Shown: positions 27,603 through 37,740, counted from the stretch's first letter. The stretch is 64,000 bases of DNA from CBDBKL01 sp965206675 (GCA_965206675.1 CBDBKL010000007.1:1-64000); one strand, 5' to 3'. Notes: generated by a model from the letters alone, not told the origin. Numbers and translations are program-made.

Positions 27603-30563
27603 ATGAGTTTAAGGAAAAAGGAACTTAAGGGGTTAGTTGAGAAGTTTGATACATACTATAAATCAGGAAAATTTGATACTAGTAGCGAAGCCACAGCACG
27701 GACTTGGATAGAAAGGCTTTTAGAAATTTTTGATTGGGACACCTCAAATCCTTTAGAGGTCGATCAAGAAAGTCGTATTTCTGAAGAAGCACAAAAAAGA
27801 ATGCTCGAAATAGATTCAGAACATAAGACACCAGACTATGCTTTAATGCTAGATGATGGAATGCTGTCATATATAGATGTGAAAAAAATTGATTTAGAGA
27901 TTGATAAATGTAAGAAATCGGCATTTCAAATCAGATCTTATGGTTGGAGTTCAAATACTCCCTATTGTTTTCTAACTAATTTTAGAGAGTTATCTATCTA
28001 TGATTCAAGATTTAAACCTTTAAAAGATGATAATCCAAGTACAGGTAGAGTGCATTACTTTAGATATACTGATTTTGTCAAAAACTTTGAAGTCATTGAA
28101 GAACATATTTTAAAAGGGAACGTACAATCTAGAAAATTTAATGATCTCTATGGACAGTATGAAAACCTAAAAGGTTCAAGGTCCTTAGATGAAGATTTTT
28201 CTGAGTTATTAAGTGAATGGAGATTAAGATTTGCAGAGTTGATTTTTAAAAAGAATCCAGATGCTAATATAGAAGATGTTCAATCTGAGGTTCAACTCTT
28301 GCTTGATAGGGTTATCTTTTTAAGAGTTGCTGAAGGGAAAAATATTGAACCCTTTGGAACTTTAAAAGATCTATCTGAAAAGTCTGAATGTTATAAAAAA
28401 TATAGAAAACTTTGTGAAGAAAAATATAGGAAAAAATATGGAGGGTATTTATTTGAAAATAAAAAATTATTAGAACACAAAATAAGCGATGAGTTATTCA
28501 GTGAGTTCATATCAAAACTGTATTTTCCATATCCGTATAGATTTGAAGTGGTTCCCGTTGAGCTTCTTGGAAATATGTATGAACAATATTTAGGTAAGCA
28601 GTTGGTCATTGAAAAAGGACACCTTAAAGATGAGTTTAAACCTGAATATCAAAAGACAAGAGGGGCAGTATATACACCAAGATATATTGTTGATACAATT
28701 TGCAAATCAACCTTAGATCCCTTTTTCGAGAAAAACAAAAATCTCTCCATATTGAATTTAGATATCATTGATCCAGCCTGTGGAAGTGGTTCTTTTTTAT
28801 TGGGGATTTTTGACTATCTAGAGACACAGGTAAAAAAGAATATTAAAAATAAGGCGTATGAGGATTGGTATATAATAGATCCTAGAAGAAATAAAAGACA
28901 TTTAAAAGTACCTGCCAAAAGAAAATTGATAAATTCCTGCATTTACGGAATAGATATTGATCCTCAAGCTATTGAAGTCTCAAGATTGTCTTTAGCACTA
29001 AAAACTCTAGAAGGATGTGAATCTGAACCTTCAAAGTTACTCCAATTAGACAGAACTGAACCTAAAATTTTAAATTGTATTGGTGAGAATATAAAGAATG
29101 GGAATTCATTGGTGGATTCCAGAATATTAAAAGTATTTCCAGATCTTGTAGATGATATTGATAGGCTAGATAAATTAAGGATATTTGATTGGGAGAAAGG
29201 GTTTGAGGCTGTTTTTGGAAAGAAGGGCGGATTTGATGCTGTTGTTGGCAATCCACCCTACATAGAAACAAAACATTATAAGGAATTTAGCCCCGATATG
29301 CATAAGTTTATAACTCTTAAAGATAAGGTGTATAGCACTTCAGGGGGAGGAAAGTTAGATATTGCGATACCATTTATTGAAAGGGGCATAGAAAAATTAA
29401 ATGAGAGTGGGCGTATGTCTTATATTGTGACCAATCGCTTTTTTAAAACAGATTATGGGAAATCAGCTAGACAATACCTTAGTGCAAATGGATTTTTAGA
29501 TTTTATTTTTGATTTTGGAGAACTGAAGGTTTTCAAGGGACGGAGTACATATACCTGTATTGTTAATGCTACAAAAAAGAAAAACCAATCATTAAAGTAT
29601 AAAAAAATTAATAATTTAGAAAATATTGAATATAAGTTGTCTGATTATTTTTTAGAGAAAAATAAATGGACAGATATTAGTTATTCACAAATTGATGATA
29701 ATCCATGGCACTTTTCTCATCCAGAGTTACTGTGGTTTAAAGAAAAGCTCCTTCAGAGATATTCAACTATAGGAAGTCAGCCTGATATTCGTCTAAAAAT
29801 TGGACTATCACTTCCATGGAATGAGATTTACCATATTAAACCCATTGATATTAAAAAAAATGTGCTGATTGGGGAGAATAGACGTGGAAAACTAGTCCAT
29901 ATCGAATTGGATTCTTGTCGGCCAATAATATGCAATAAAGAGTTCTTTTCATTCAGAGAGGCAAGGGCAGATGTCTATGCTATATTTCCGTATGATATTA
30001 TTTCTGGAAAAGATGTAGAGATTAAATTTTCTGAATTTTGTAAAAAATTTCCATTGGCCGGAGAGTATCTTTCTATAAATAAGGAATTATTACAGAATGA
30101 AGTTCAGACATATGGTGAGAGTGAAAGATGGCATTTATATACTCGAAAGCAAAATTTAGTCTCTCAAAATCAGCCAAAGATTTTATTACCCACAACAATT
30201 GTGGATACAGTAGCTACAGTTGATGAAAAGGGAGAGCTCTATCAAGATAACGTACGGATTTATTCCATGATCTTTGATAACTCTTCTTTAGAACTGTATT
30301 GGGCTGTTGCTGGTGTTTTAAATTCAACATTGGTAAATTGTATAGCAAAAATGACCACAAATGCCTTGCAAAAAGAGTATGTGCAATTTAATAAACAATT
30401 TATAGAACCTATTCCATTACCTCTTAAACACATTAGGGATAATATTAAACTCCAACAAAAACTTTGTCAGATCTCTAAAGATATTTATAAGCTACAACAA
30501 AAATTTGGTGCATCAGGAGTAAACACTCAAAATTCGATAAAAATCTCTATTGTTTCAAAGTAG
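27603..30563 (+). CDS. Type IIG restriction-modification enzyme (Eco57I-like)
   Basis: Single-chain restriction and modification protein of 986 residues. The N-terminal nuclease domain has TPDYALMLDDGMLSYIDVKK (about 75-97, D-x(n)-D-x-K). The gamma-class methyltransferase has motif I DPACGSGSF (about 390) and motif IV GNPPYIE (about 548). The rest is a TaqI-like target-recognition domain. The reading frame ends at an in-frame TAG (30561-30563) and continues in the same frame for 44 more codons that complete the C-terminal motif usual in this family, so the protein appears clipped. It defends against foreign DNA. Confidence 0.88.
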   Translation: MSLRKKELKGLVEKFDTYYKSGKFDTSSEATARTWIERLLEIFDWDTSNPLEVDQESRISEEAQKRMLEIDSEHKTPDYALMLDDGMLSYIDVKKIDLEIDKCKKSAFQIRSYGWSSNTPYCFLTNFRELSIYDSRFKPLKDDNPSTGRVHYFRYTDFVKNFEVIEEHILKGNVQSRKFNDLYGQYENLKGSRSLDEDFSELLSEWRLRFAELIFKKNPDANIEDVQSEVQLLLDRVIFLRVAEGKNIEPFGTLKDLSEKSECYKKYRKLCEEKYRKKYGGYLFENKKLLEHKISDELFSEFISKLYFPYPYRFEVVPVELLGNMYEQYLGKQLVIEKGHLKDEFKPEYQKTRGAVYTPRYIVDTICKSTLDPFFEKNKNLSILNLDIIDPACGSGSFLLGIFDYLETQVKKNIKNKAYEDWYIIDPRRNKRHLKVPAKRKLINSCIYGIDIDPQAIEVSRLSLALKTLEGCESEPSKLLQLDRTEPKILNCIGENIKNGNSLVDSRILKVFPDLVDDIDRLDKLRIFDWEKGFEAVFGKKGGFDAVVGNPPYIETKHYKEFSPDMHKFITLKDKVYSTSGGGKLDIAIPFIERGIEKLNESGRMSYIVTNRFFKTDYGKSARQYLSANGFLDFIFDFGELKVFKGRSTYTCIVNATKKKNQSLKYKKINNLENIEYKLSDYFLEKNKWTDISYSQIDDNPWHFSHPELLWFKEKLLQRYSTIGSQPDIRLKIGLSLPWNEIYHIKPIDIKKNVLIGENRRGKLVHIELDSCRPIICNKEFFSFREARADVYAIFPYDIISGKDVEIKFSEFCKKFPLAGEYLSINKELLQNEVQTYGESERWHLYTRKQNLVSQNQPKILLPTTIVDTVATVDEKGELYQDNVRIYSMIFDNSSLELYWAVAGVLNSTLVNCIAKMTTNALQKEYVQFNKQFIEPIPLPLKHIRDNIKLQQKLCQISKDIYKLQQKFGASGVNTQNSIKISIVSK

Positions 30564-30698
30564 AGTGAGCTTGATAAATTGGTAGAAAATGAACTTTATA
30601 AGCTGTCTGACTCTGAGAAGAAAATTTTAAAAAAGTTTCCAAGAAAATGGGATCGTTTTGAGTATTTTAAAAAGCTGATAAAAACACCATCTCAGTAG
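30564..30698 (+). pseudogene. In-frame C-terminal tail of the type IIG enzyme beyond a TAG
   Basis: Directly after the TAG, in the same frame, come 44 sense codons reading SELDKLVENELYKLSDSEKK and so on to a second TAG. LDKLVENELYKLS matches the closing I-D-x-L-V-Y-x-L-Y-x-L-T motif of Eco57I-type enzymes. This supports a recent nonsense mutation, or a base-call error, in the preceding gene. Confidence 0.7.
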
Positions 30699-30778
30699 AT
30701 ATAAAAGAAAATCATTTCAAAATGTTGCAGTACAATTTTTATCAAAATACAATCTGAATTGCTTAGTTTGATCTTAAA

Positions 30779-31177
30779 TTAAGAAACAGCAGCAGGTTGG
30801 TTGGCCTTTTCTTCAAATTTTGCTTTTGCAAGGGTTTTAATCCAAGGAAACGTTAAACTATATTTTTTTAAATAGTATTTTGCCCAGTAGGGGTCGTCAT
30901 CAATTGCCAGTTTGAAGATTTTTGAGGTTCTATAGGTTGGTAAGTCTTCAACTATGACTCTAGCAAATTCTGGGAACTGACATGCAGAAAGGATGACCTC
31001 AGAGTGATGTTTAGCTTCATTAATGTATTTTAATGCCTTAAATGATTCCTTTGGACATTCAGATATGACAAGAAATATATCTCGTCTTCTAGCCTTCTTA
31101 AAGGCTGAGGCCAGTAAAAGGGCATCTGAGGCGGTACCATTTTTAACGATTTTTTTGATTTCTTTTTCAAGATTCAT
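30779..31177 (-). CDS. Hypothetical helical protein
   Basis: 132 residues, all-helical appearance with short repeats reminiscent of HEAT-like units (ASDALLLASAFKKARRRDI, FKALKYINEAKHHSEVILSA). No signal and no recognised family. It ends QPAAVS. Confidence 0.5.
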   Translation of the reverse strand: MNLEKEIKKIVKNGTASDALLLASAFKKARRRDIFLVISECPKESFKALKYINEAKHHSEVILSACQFPEFARVIVEDLPTYRTSKIFKLAIDDDPYWAKYYLKKYSLTFPWIKTLAKAKFEEKANQPAAVS

Positions 31178-31249
31178 AATAAAATGAATCTATAAAAATG
31201 AATTCTATTTGTCACGCTTAAATTCAAGATACGTAATTGTGTGTTGAAT

Positions 31250-31426
<177 letters not shown>

Positions 31427-31441
31427 AATTTAGCCTTTTCC

Positions 31442-32710
31442 TTAGCGAAGTGTATTTTGTTTAGGGCGTCTTAAGAAATTGAGTATTCCATTAAAATTGC
31501 TGAATGGATCACTAAGTCTTGAGATTTCTTGTTCTTGCACAATAGCTCCATTCATAGCAATAAGAGGTTGAATGGCTAAGGCAGCCCATGAGTTAAGAAT
31601 CCCAGCCGTTTTGCTCTTTCCCATCATAGTCGATGAATGATCAACTGTTGCAAGTATTTGTCGACGAATCATTTTATAGCCCATTTGCTTATTGTTTGCC
31701 TTTATAAGTGCAGCTACACCAGAGACAAATGCCGTAGCTTGAGAAGTTCCCGTCATTACACCAAATTGTCCATTTGGCAAAGTTGAATAAATATTTTCTC
31801 CAGGAGCTCCTAAGTGAACTGTTCTTTCTCCATAATTACTTGAACTCAGAACATTTCCCTGTGGATTAATAGCTGTTACGGAAATGATGTTATCTAAATT
31901 ATAGTTTGCAGGAAAATAAGGACGTGAATCGGAGTTAGAGCGTTCATTTCCTGCAGCGGCAACAAAAAGAATACCTTCGTCTCTGGCTAGACGAACAGCT
32001 TCATGTTCCTCTTGACTAAAATCTAAACCGCCACCTGAATAGTTAATAATATGAGCTTTCATCTTTCGAGCATAGTGGATGGCTTTAATTGTGTTTTTTA
32101 AATTATCTATTCCTTCTATTTTAGGATCGTAATATTTTAGGATCATTAAACTCACTTTTGGTGCAACACCACTAATGCCTAAGTTGTTTCCACCCTCAGC
32201 ACCAATAATTCCTGCAATGTGAGTTCCGTGACCGTGGTTATCAGATATATCTTTTCCACTGTTTGTGATGAAATTAAAGCCATGGCAGTCATCGACATAA
32301 CCATTGCGATCATCATCTATTGAGTTATTTTCTTTTCCATTTCCACATTCACCAGGGTTTTTCCATAAATTCTTTTTGATGTCAGGGTGGTTAATATCTA
32401 TTCCTGTATCAATAACAGCAACAACGATTTCTCGTTTACCCTGTGTGATAGACCAAGCCTTAGAGGCCTGTATGTTTTTTTGACCAGATACAAGTCCCCA
32501 ATTTTTAGCCATTTTAGGATCATTTAAAAGGACTTGAGTTTCACCAACTTGGTTATCTTTAATAACAGGTGCGTTTAATTTCAGAGAACGGAGGGCTTCG
32601 GGGTTTGTCTTAGAATGAAGTATCTTGAAGTCCGTATCGTAATAAAACAATTGAAGTGTAAAAGCGATAAGAAATGTTCCCAGTGATCCAACAACCCAAA
32701 TCGATTTCAT
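31442..32710 (-). CDS. Subtilisin-like serine protease (S8), exported
   Basis: Catalytic triad in order: Asp in VAVIDTGID (about 100), His in NHGHGTHIAGI (about 160), Ser in MTGTSQATAFVSG (about 322), with the oxyanion Asn in AAAGNERS. A signal or anchor helix (VVGSLGTFLIAFTLQLF) opens the protein. Start set at the ATG at 32710, nine bases after AAAGGAT, ten codons inside the longest frame. Probably an extracellular or periplasmic protease. A candidate sigma-54 promoter lies about 40 bp upstream. Confidence 0.93.
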   Translation of the reverse strand: MKSIWVVGSLGTFLIAFTLQLFYYDTDFKILHSKTNPEALRSLKLNAPVIKDNQVGETQVLLNDPKMAKNWGLVSGQKNIQASKAWSITQGKREIVVAVIDTGIDINHPDIKKNLWKNPGECGNGKENNSIDDDRNGYVDDCHGFNFITNSGKDISDNHGHGTHIAGIIGAEGGNNLGISGVAPKVSLMILKYYDPKIEGIDNLKNTIKAIHYARKMKAHIINYSGGGLDFSQEEHEAVRLARDEGILFVAAAGNERSNSDSRPYFPANYNLDNIISVTAINPQGNVLSSSNYGERTVHLGAPGENIYSTLPNGQFGVMTGTSQATAFVSGVAALIKANNKQMGYKMIRRQILATVDHSSTMMGKSKTAGILNSWAALAIQPLIAMNGAIVQEQEISRLSDPFSNFNGILNFLRRPKQNTLR

Positions 32711-32746
32711 AATCACACATCCTTTCTCTATGTGTATCAAAATGGA

Positions 32747-32760
32747 GCAAGTCTTGGGCC
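32747..32760 (-). promoter_or_regulatory. Sigma-54-like promoter (GG-N10-GC) of subtilase gene
   Basis: On the minus strand GGGCCCAAGACTTGCT gives GG and GC at -24/-12 spacing with a good CTTGCT, though the first block is GGGCCC rather than TGGCAC. The -12 GC is about 37 bp from the ATG. Confidence 0.4.
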
Positions 32761-33124
32761 CAAAGGCGATTTTTTAATTAACTGAAATCATTAAGAAAAT
32801 CTAAACAGAAAGGGTGTGGGGAGTGTTTTGACTTTAGAGAGTTGTTTAAATATGAAACACTTTTTCGTGTCTGTTGGGGACTATGTGCTTTAATTTCATG
32901 TCAGAATAAAATCCCCCTTTATTTGGGTAAATTGTCAAAAGACTAGCCAACTGTGAGAATTAAAACAAATCTACTAATTCCTTGAAATCAGATGAATATA
33001 TTAAAATCTGTCAAAACTATTGTCAGAAAATACTCTTATTATTTTCCCTTTATGGATAGTCCAATCATCCGAACAATCTATTAAATTCAATTATTTTAAT
33101 AACTTAAGTTGAAAACACCACTTC
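32761..33124. other. Shared spacer between divergent subtilase and lipoprotein genes
   Basis: No gene. Contains TGTCAAAA at 32933-32940 and 33009-33016, a TGTCAGAA at 33021, and the reverse form TTTTGACT at 32826-32833, lying between two sigma-54-like promoters that face outwards. These could be activator sites. Confidence 0.4.
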
Positions 33125-33138
33125 GGCACAACATTGGC
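33125..33138 (+). promoter_or_regulatory. Sigma-54-like promoter (GG-N10-GC) of lipoprotein operon
   Basis: CGGCACAACATTGGCAT has GGCAC and, ten bases after GG, GC in TTGGCA. It lies 47 bp before the ATG at 33186 and about 110 bp after paired TGTCA boxes. Confidence 0.5.
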
Positions 33139-33185
33139 ATTATAAGGTGAGTGAATGGGACCTTGTTGGGAATAGGAGATAGAAG

Positions 33186-33977
33186 ATGAAAGCCCTATGG
33201 CTTGTTATTTTAACACTCACAATAACTTCTGGATGTTCTCGAAAGGGTGGAATTATTGTTCCGCCTACTCATACTTATCCAGGCACTCAAGATCCAACGG
33301 AAGGACCAACTGTACCGCCTCCACCGAGAGGAGATAATGGTATAAACACAGCTCCTACACAGGGGGCTATTGGAACGTTTTATTTTCTTGGTAAAGGTGT
33401 AGCTGATCTCAATGCAGATGATAAAGCTGTTATTGAGAAATACACAGGCCGTCTATATAATAATATTTCGGATCCAAAGATTAATATAAATCTTAATCGT
33501 ACATTGAGCGGTAACTATGGTGGAACAGCCACTATCTATTATTATGAAGATTCACCCCAGTCAGGTGAAAAAATATTTAGAGGTGGAACTTTCTATTCCG
33601 GAGAACAAAATAGTGATGTCGTCTATAACAATTATGTAGAGCATGATGGAGAAGATTATTTTAAAGCCTTCTTTGAAGATCGTGAAGGCGCACTTATCAT
33701 CGTCGCTCATGAAATTGATGATATAGGTATTTGGGGCGGACGAGTTTATTTTAAAAACTTCAAATGTGGACGGAAGATTTGGGAGCCGGCTTGTAATCCA
33801 CATCAACCCAATCGCTGTTGGAATATTAAAACTGGTCCTTATGAATGTCGTGATTTCTTAGAGGACGCTTTTAATCCTTATTCACATATAAATACAAATC
33901 TTCGGAAATTTCCGAGTCGATACACATTTATAGGGACTTTTGAGGGAATTGATCCTCAGAGTGCTTTTGCAAATTAA
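33186..33977 (+). CDS. Hypothetical lipoprotein
   Basis: 263 residues with leader ending LTITSGCSRKG (lipobox). A Pro/Thr-rich spacer (PGTQDPTEGPTVPPPPRGDNG) leads to a folded part with repeated acidic/aromatic strands and four clustered Cys near residues 198-222 (FKCGRKIWEPAC..NRCW..YECRD). No known family. First of three lipoprotein genes spaced by 21 and 1 bp. Confidence 0.65.
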   Translation: MKALWLVILTLTITSGCSRKGGIIVPPTHTYPGTQDPTEGPTVPPPPRGDNGINTAPTQGAIGTFYFLGKGVADLNADDKAVIEKYTGRLYNNISDPKININLNRTLSGNYGGTATIYYYEDSPQSGEKIFRGGTFYSGEQNSDVVYNNYVEHDGEDYFKAFFEDREGALIIVAHEIDDIGIWGGRVYFKNFKCGRKIWEPACNPHQPNRCWNIKTGPYECRDFLEDAFNPYSHINTNLRKFPSRYTFIGTFEGIDPQSAFAN

Positions 33978-33998
33978 AAAATAAAAGGGGAGAGAGTT

Positions 33999-34763
33999 AT
34001 GAAAACAAAAAATATTCGCACTAAATGGATAACAGGTTTAGTTTGTATTTTTTCAATGCTGTTAACCATGGTCTATATGAATAACTGTGCAAAATCGGAT
34101 AGGTATAACAATAGAGGTTATTATGGCGGTACTCGAGGAGGCAATATTGCCTGCGCGGGTGGACAGTGTCAGCCCGGAATGTATGGAGGCGGAAATATCA
34201 TTTACGGTGGCGGAATGGGCGGCAGCATAGATACAAATATTTTGGCGACAGCTCTAGGAGAAATTGTTGGATATGGATCTGTGGGATTAACTCTATTTAA
34301 TGGAATGGGTGGATATCATCATAACAATGTGCACGCAGGTAATATTGGAGCTTATCCGGCAGCAGGCCATGCTTATGATAATGGTTATGGCGGCCATTTA
34401 CCAACTGGAGGAGGAGGCATTACTGCTCAAGGAACTTTCCATGCCGATCAGAGGATGGCGCAATATAGCTGTGCTATGGGCGGATATAATGGTCGCATTG
34501 TTGTTCCGCCAGGAATTTATCAAATTGGTATGACTGTTCAACCCGGTTCATGGGATGAATCATCAGTTCGTAACTTAAGAGTTCAAGCGCATGGCCCAGT
34601 GGCTCTGGATCTTTATTTCCCTTCCATTGGAATTTACGGAGCTAGTCCTGCTGTGACTTTACCTCATACAGGAGAGATTTTTTCAAATCACATGTGGGGT
34701 CAGGTAGTTATTGAACGAGTTAATGGTGTACCTTGCCAAAGCTTATCATTTGAAATGGAGTAA
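33999..34763 (+). CDS. Gly-rich exported protein with NNC leader
   Basis: The leader FSMLLTMVYMNNCAKS resembles the YQNC leaders at 47.9, 49.4 and 54.3 kb and may be a non-standard lipobox. Residues 35-150 are very rich in Gly, Tyr and His (GGGMGGS, GYGGHLPTGGGG), and the last 100 residues look like a beta-rich domain with a Cys pair (YSCAMGG and VPCQSL). Likely a surface lipoprotein. Ribosome site GGGGAGAG. Confidence 0.6.
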   Translation: MKTKNIRTKWITGLVCIFSMLLTMVYMNNCAKSDRYNNRGYYGGTRGGNIACAGGQCQPGMYGGGNIIYGGGMGGSIDTNILATALGEIVGYGSVGLTLFNGMGGYHHNNVHAGNIGAYPAAGHAYDNGYGGHLPTGGGGITAQGTFHADQRMAQYSCAMGGYNGRIVVPPGIYQIGMTVQPGSWDESSVRNLRVQAHGPVALDLYFPSIGIYGASPAVTLPHTGEIFSNHMWGQVVIERVNGVPCQSLSFEME

Positions 34764-34764
34764 T

Positions 34765-35448
34765 ATGAAACGCACCGCTTTTATTTTTTTTCTACTTCTG
34801 ATTGCCTCTCTGATGATGTCATGTCGTAGCAGAGATATTGGTTGGGATTATCATCCAGAAGATATTGTGAAATTTATAGATGGCATTGGAGTTAACAGTA
34901 TCTCTCTTGGGGGTGGTTCTGGTCTTCAAAATGTAGAAAGACTTAAGCAAATGTCATTTGATCCAGAAGCAACTATTTATTTTGCCAATTACGATCGTGA
35001 ATTAGATGGTGACTTTGGACCCATTGAGTCTATTGCTGGATTAAACAATGGGTTTTGGACAGATTTTGATCAAAGCTTAAGAGGATTGGAAGAGATTAAA
35101 GAGATTCGTTTTTATTTTGGTGATCGTATAGTGCAAAATGGTCAGGCTAATTTAGTTCATGAAAATGTCTTAATTATAGAATATCAGCGTTTTTCTGGGC
35201 CATTTAATTATGTTTCTTATGCTAACATGGGAACCTTAGGGGATTCGACCAAAGCTTATTTTGAAACTTCTTTGCAGGGAGATAATGGTCAAATATTAGA
35301 ATTAACCTCTTACGATGTAAATGTTTTCGCAGGAGGACTTAATACCAATATTCAACTGCGAATAGATTTTTGGGATCGTTTAAGGGAAGGTCCTTATAAG
35401 GGGGGCCGAATTAGTGGTCTACAAGCTTTTCAGGGCGGAAGTTTTTAA
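34765..35448 (+). CDS. Hypothetical lipoprotein
   Basis: Start set at the ATG at 34765, one base after the previous stop and behind ATGGAG; the longer frame from 34711 lies inside the upstream gene. The leader LLLIASLMMSCRSRD ends in a lipobox-like MMSC. The 227-residue product is acidic and beta-rich without recognised family. Probably co-transcribed and co-exported with the two genes before it. Confidence 0.65.
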   Translation: MKRTAFIFFLLLIASLMMSCRSRDIGWDYHPEDIVKFIDGIGVNSISLGGGSGLQNVERLKQMSFDPEATIYFANYDRELDGDFGPIESIAGLNNGFWTDFDQSLRGLEEIKEIRFYFGDRIVQNGQANLVHENVLIIEYQRFSGPFNYVSYANMGTLGDSTKAYFETSLQGDNGQILELTSYDVNVFAGGLNTNIQLRIDFWDRLREGPYKGGRISGLQAFQGGSF

Positions 35449-35570
35449 CGCCACCCCTCTTTCCTCTCTCAACTTCTTATAATTAGAGATCATTGAAGTG
35501 TAAACAGCCCCTAGTAAAGTTATTCCGTATTATTCTTGCCAGTTTTGTTTTTTTCGCATTTCATATAAGA

Positions 35571-36446
35571 ATGGAATTGTTATATTGGACAGATTTTTTT
35601 GATGATTTACAACATGTTCGTGGCCGTTCAAAAAATACCATCATGGCTTATCGTCGCGACTTAGAGCTCTATCTAGAGTTTAAAAAAACAAAAAAACCCC
35701 TTTCTAAAATTTATATGTTTATGAAAAAAAGGAACTTAAGTGTTCGCTCTCAATCTAGAGTGATTAGTTCGATCAGAACATACTATAAATTTTTAGAAAG
35801 AAAAGGGGTGCCAGCCCCTGAACTCAGAGAACTTAAGCCTCTAAAAGTAAAAACCAAACTTCCTATGCCTTTGACAGAGAAAGAGTTTAAAAAACTTTAT
35901 GAAGCCTCTGAGATGAAAGATCCCTATAAAACAGCCAGAAATCGTATAACATTATTGTTGTTGTTTGGTTTGGGTTGCCGAGTGAGTGAAATGATTGCTT
36001 TAAATATTCAAGATTTTGATCCTTCAGAGGGATGGTTAAAAGTCACAGGCAAGGGGAGAAAAGAGAGAATTATTCCGTTGGCAGAAAATCTTTTAAATGA
36101 ATTGAAATTTTATATTGGAAATTTTCGTGAACATTTGCTTAGAAAAGGAACAGAAGACTCTATTCTGATTAATGATCGCAGCCGGAGGCCGTCTCGTGTT
36201 GATATTTGGAGATGGTTGGCACTTTGGTCAGAAAAGGCTGGATTTAAAGAGCCTGTCAGTCCCCATAGGTTTCGCCATGGATGCGCTACAGTACTACTAG
36301 AGTCAGGGGCGGACTTAAGATCTATTCAATTGTTGCTGGGACATGCCAGCTTACAAACAACGCAGATTTATACAAATGTATCCACGGGTAAAAAACAAGA
36401 AGTGATTGATAAATATCATCCGCTTTCTCAGTTGGACCCACTTTAA
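35571..36446 (+). CDS. Tyrosine recombinase, XerC/XerD-like
   Basis: Start set at the ATG at 35571, giving about 291 residues, the usual Xer length (the frame is open to 35493). An N-terminal SAM-like core-binding domain has GRSKNTIMAYRRDLELYLEF. The catalytic domain has Arg in GCRVSEM, HRFRHG, the second His in LLGHASLQTTQIY and the nucleophilic Tyr in IYTNVS. It probably resolves chromosome dimers or acts on another site-specific target. It is the only obvious site-specific recombinase in the window and is not next to the inverted repeats. Confidence 0.88.
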   Translation: MELLYWTDFFDDLQHVRGRSKNTIMAYRRDLELYLEFKKTKKPLSKIYMFMKKRNLSVRSQSRVISSIRTYYKFLERKGVPAPELRELKPLKVKTKLPMPLTEKEFKKLYEASEMKDPYKTARNRITLLLLFGLGCRVSEMIALNIQDFDPSEGWLKVTGKGRKERIIPLAENLLNELKFYIGNFREHLLRKGTEDSILINDRSRRPSRVDIWRWLALWSEKAGFKEPVSPHRFRHGCATVLLESGADLRSIQLLLGHASLQTTQIYTNVSTGKKQEVIDKYHPLSQLDPL

Positions 36447-36453
36447 ATTTTTC

Positions 36454-36672
36454 TTATTTTTTTAGAATGGTTGGTAATTTCGTCATTGAATTATTATATG
36501 TTAAATCTATGGTTTGATCTATGACTATAGGGAGGGTTTCTTTATCAGTTTCAGTGGTTACAATTTCTAATTGATTAAAAATATGAGTTTTATATGAACT
36601 GTCCGAAGGTCGCCAAATAAGGTCGCCTGTACTTGACTCATTAATTCTGTAATTACATCTCAACTTACCCAT
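36454..36672 (-). CDS. Hypothetical small protein
   Basis: 72 residues, start ATG 36672 behind AAGGAG. Polar, beta-rich sequence with one Cys, no signal. It follows the SDH-type protease gene in the divergent direction and ends eight bases from the recombinase stop. No function recognised. Confidence 0.45.
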   Translation of the reverse strand: MGKLRCNYRINESSTGDLIWRPSDSSYKTHIFNQLEIVTTETDKETLPIVIDQTIDLTYNNSMTKLPTILKK

Positions 36673-36708
36673 AAAAACTCCTTATTATACAGGTAATAAT
36701 ATAAAGTG

Positions 36709-37740
36709 TCAATTATATCTTTGTTCCCATCCGCTACTTTTTATTTCTTCTTGGACTACTATTCTAGGCGGCGCAGATGGATGATGAATTTGAATTTCTT
36801 TTAGAGATCTTCTTTCAATAAATTGATCACTTCTGTCCTCACTCTCTATAGTTGCCAATTTTAATTCGACTGAAGATACTCTGGGAGAGTTTTGTTGAGC
36901 ATCTTGTTTTTGAGATAATGAGGAAAGTATAAGATTTGGATTGTATGGTTTTCCAAGTTCCATTTCATTTGCAAAATTTTTATAAAGATCTCTCATGGGT
37001 TGTTCTAGTTTTTCATCAATAACAATTTGATTTCTTAATAAGTTTTTTGCTTCTTTTCTAAAAATAAGATAATCATGTGAGCCAAGTTCTTTTGTTAATT
37101 TCTGTACAATATTACGAACATTTCTTTTATCATTCCTATGTTGCTCTAATAGGGTCATAGCAAGATTTTCTATTTGTTGTCTGATTCTATAGACATCTCC
37201 AAGTGCTAAAGGATGGACTTTTTCTGAGAGAAGTTTTAAGATTGTAGATAAATCAGATCCTTTTTTAATTCCCCATTCATCTCTTACTAATCCCTTAAAT
37301 CCTGCTACACTTTCTACGCTAAGAGGAAGAGTTTGAATTTGTCCATTTATCTTAATGGCAGGGTTTAAAGGATTATTCATGCTTGGATCAATAGGTCCAA
37401 GAGAAGATACTTTTGACATTATTATTTGATTGCAACCCAAAGAAAATAAAGTTCCTGCACTATGACATTTATCAGGAATAAGAGCATTCAGGTTGTTTGT
37501 ATATTCTCTAAGTAATCTATTTAACCCAAATGCAGCTAATGTGTCACCCCCTAAAGTAAAAATAAGAAGATCAATTTTATTATAACCCTTCTCATCTAAA
37601 TGTTCTGCAAAAATAGGGAGAACGTCCTTAGCAAAATGTGCTTGTGCATTTTGTCGATCTGATGTTAAATAACAAAATATTTTTGATTGTCTTTGTTCTT
37701 GAATCTTTTTAATAATTTTAATTCTTTCTTTTCGTCCCAT
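36709..37740 (-). CDS. ClpP-fold serine protease of the SDH family
   Basis: GGDTLAAFGLNRLLR and CHSAGTLFSLG (nucleophile Ser in the SAGT context) match the SppA/ClpP-like serine dehydrogenase proteinase family, cytosolic or membrane-associated enzymes of unknown substrate. The pattern continues in IIMSKVSSLGPIDPS, typical of the family. The C-terminal 100 residues are charged and probably disordered. No membrane helix is visible. Ribosome site AAAGGAAA. Confidence 0.8.
   Translation of the reverse strand: MGRKERIKIIKKIQEQRQSKIFCYLTSDRQNAQAHFAKDVLPIFAEHLDEKGYNKIDLLIFTLGGDTLAAFGLNRLLREYTNNLNALIPDKCHSAGTLFSLGCNQIIMSKVSSLGPIDPSMNNPLNPAIKINGQIQTLPLSVESVAGFKGLVRDEWGIKKGSDLSTILKLLSEKVHPLALGDVYRIRQQIENLAMTLLEQHRNDKRNVRNIVQKLTKELGSHDYLIFRKEAKNLLRNQIVIDEKLEQPMRDLYKNFANEMELGKPYNPNLILSSLSQKQDAQQNSPRVSSVELKLATIESEDRSDQFIERRSLKEIQIHHPSAPPRIVVQEEIKSSGWEQRYN

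Noticed and set aside
35571..36446. Tyrosine recombinase as the enzyme that flips the 1-10 kb locus
   Set aside because: It is 25 kb away and looks like a Xer housekeeping type; arms of over 2.6 kb suit homologous recombination without a dedicated recombinase.
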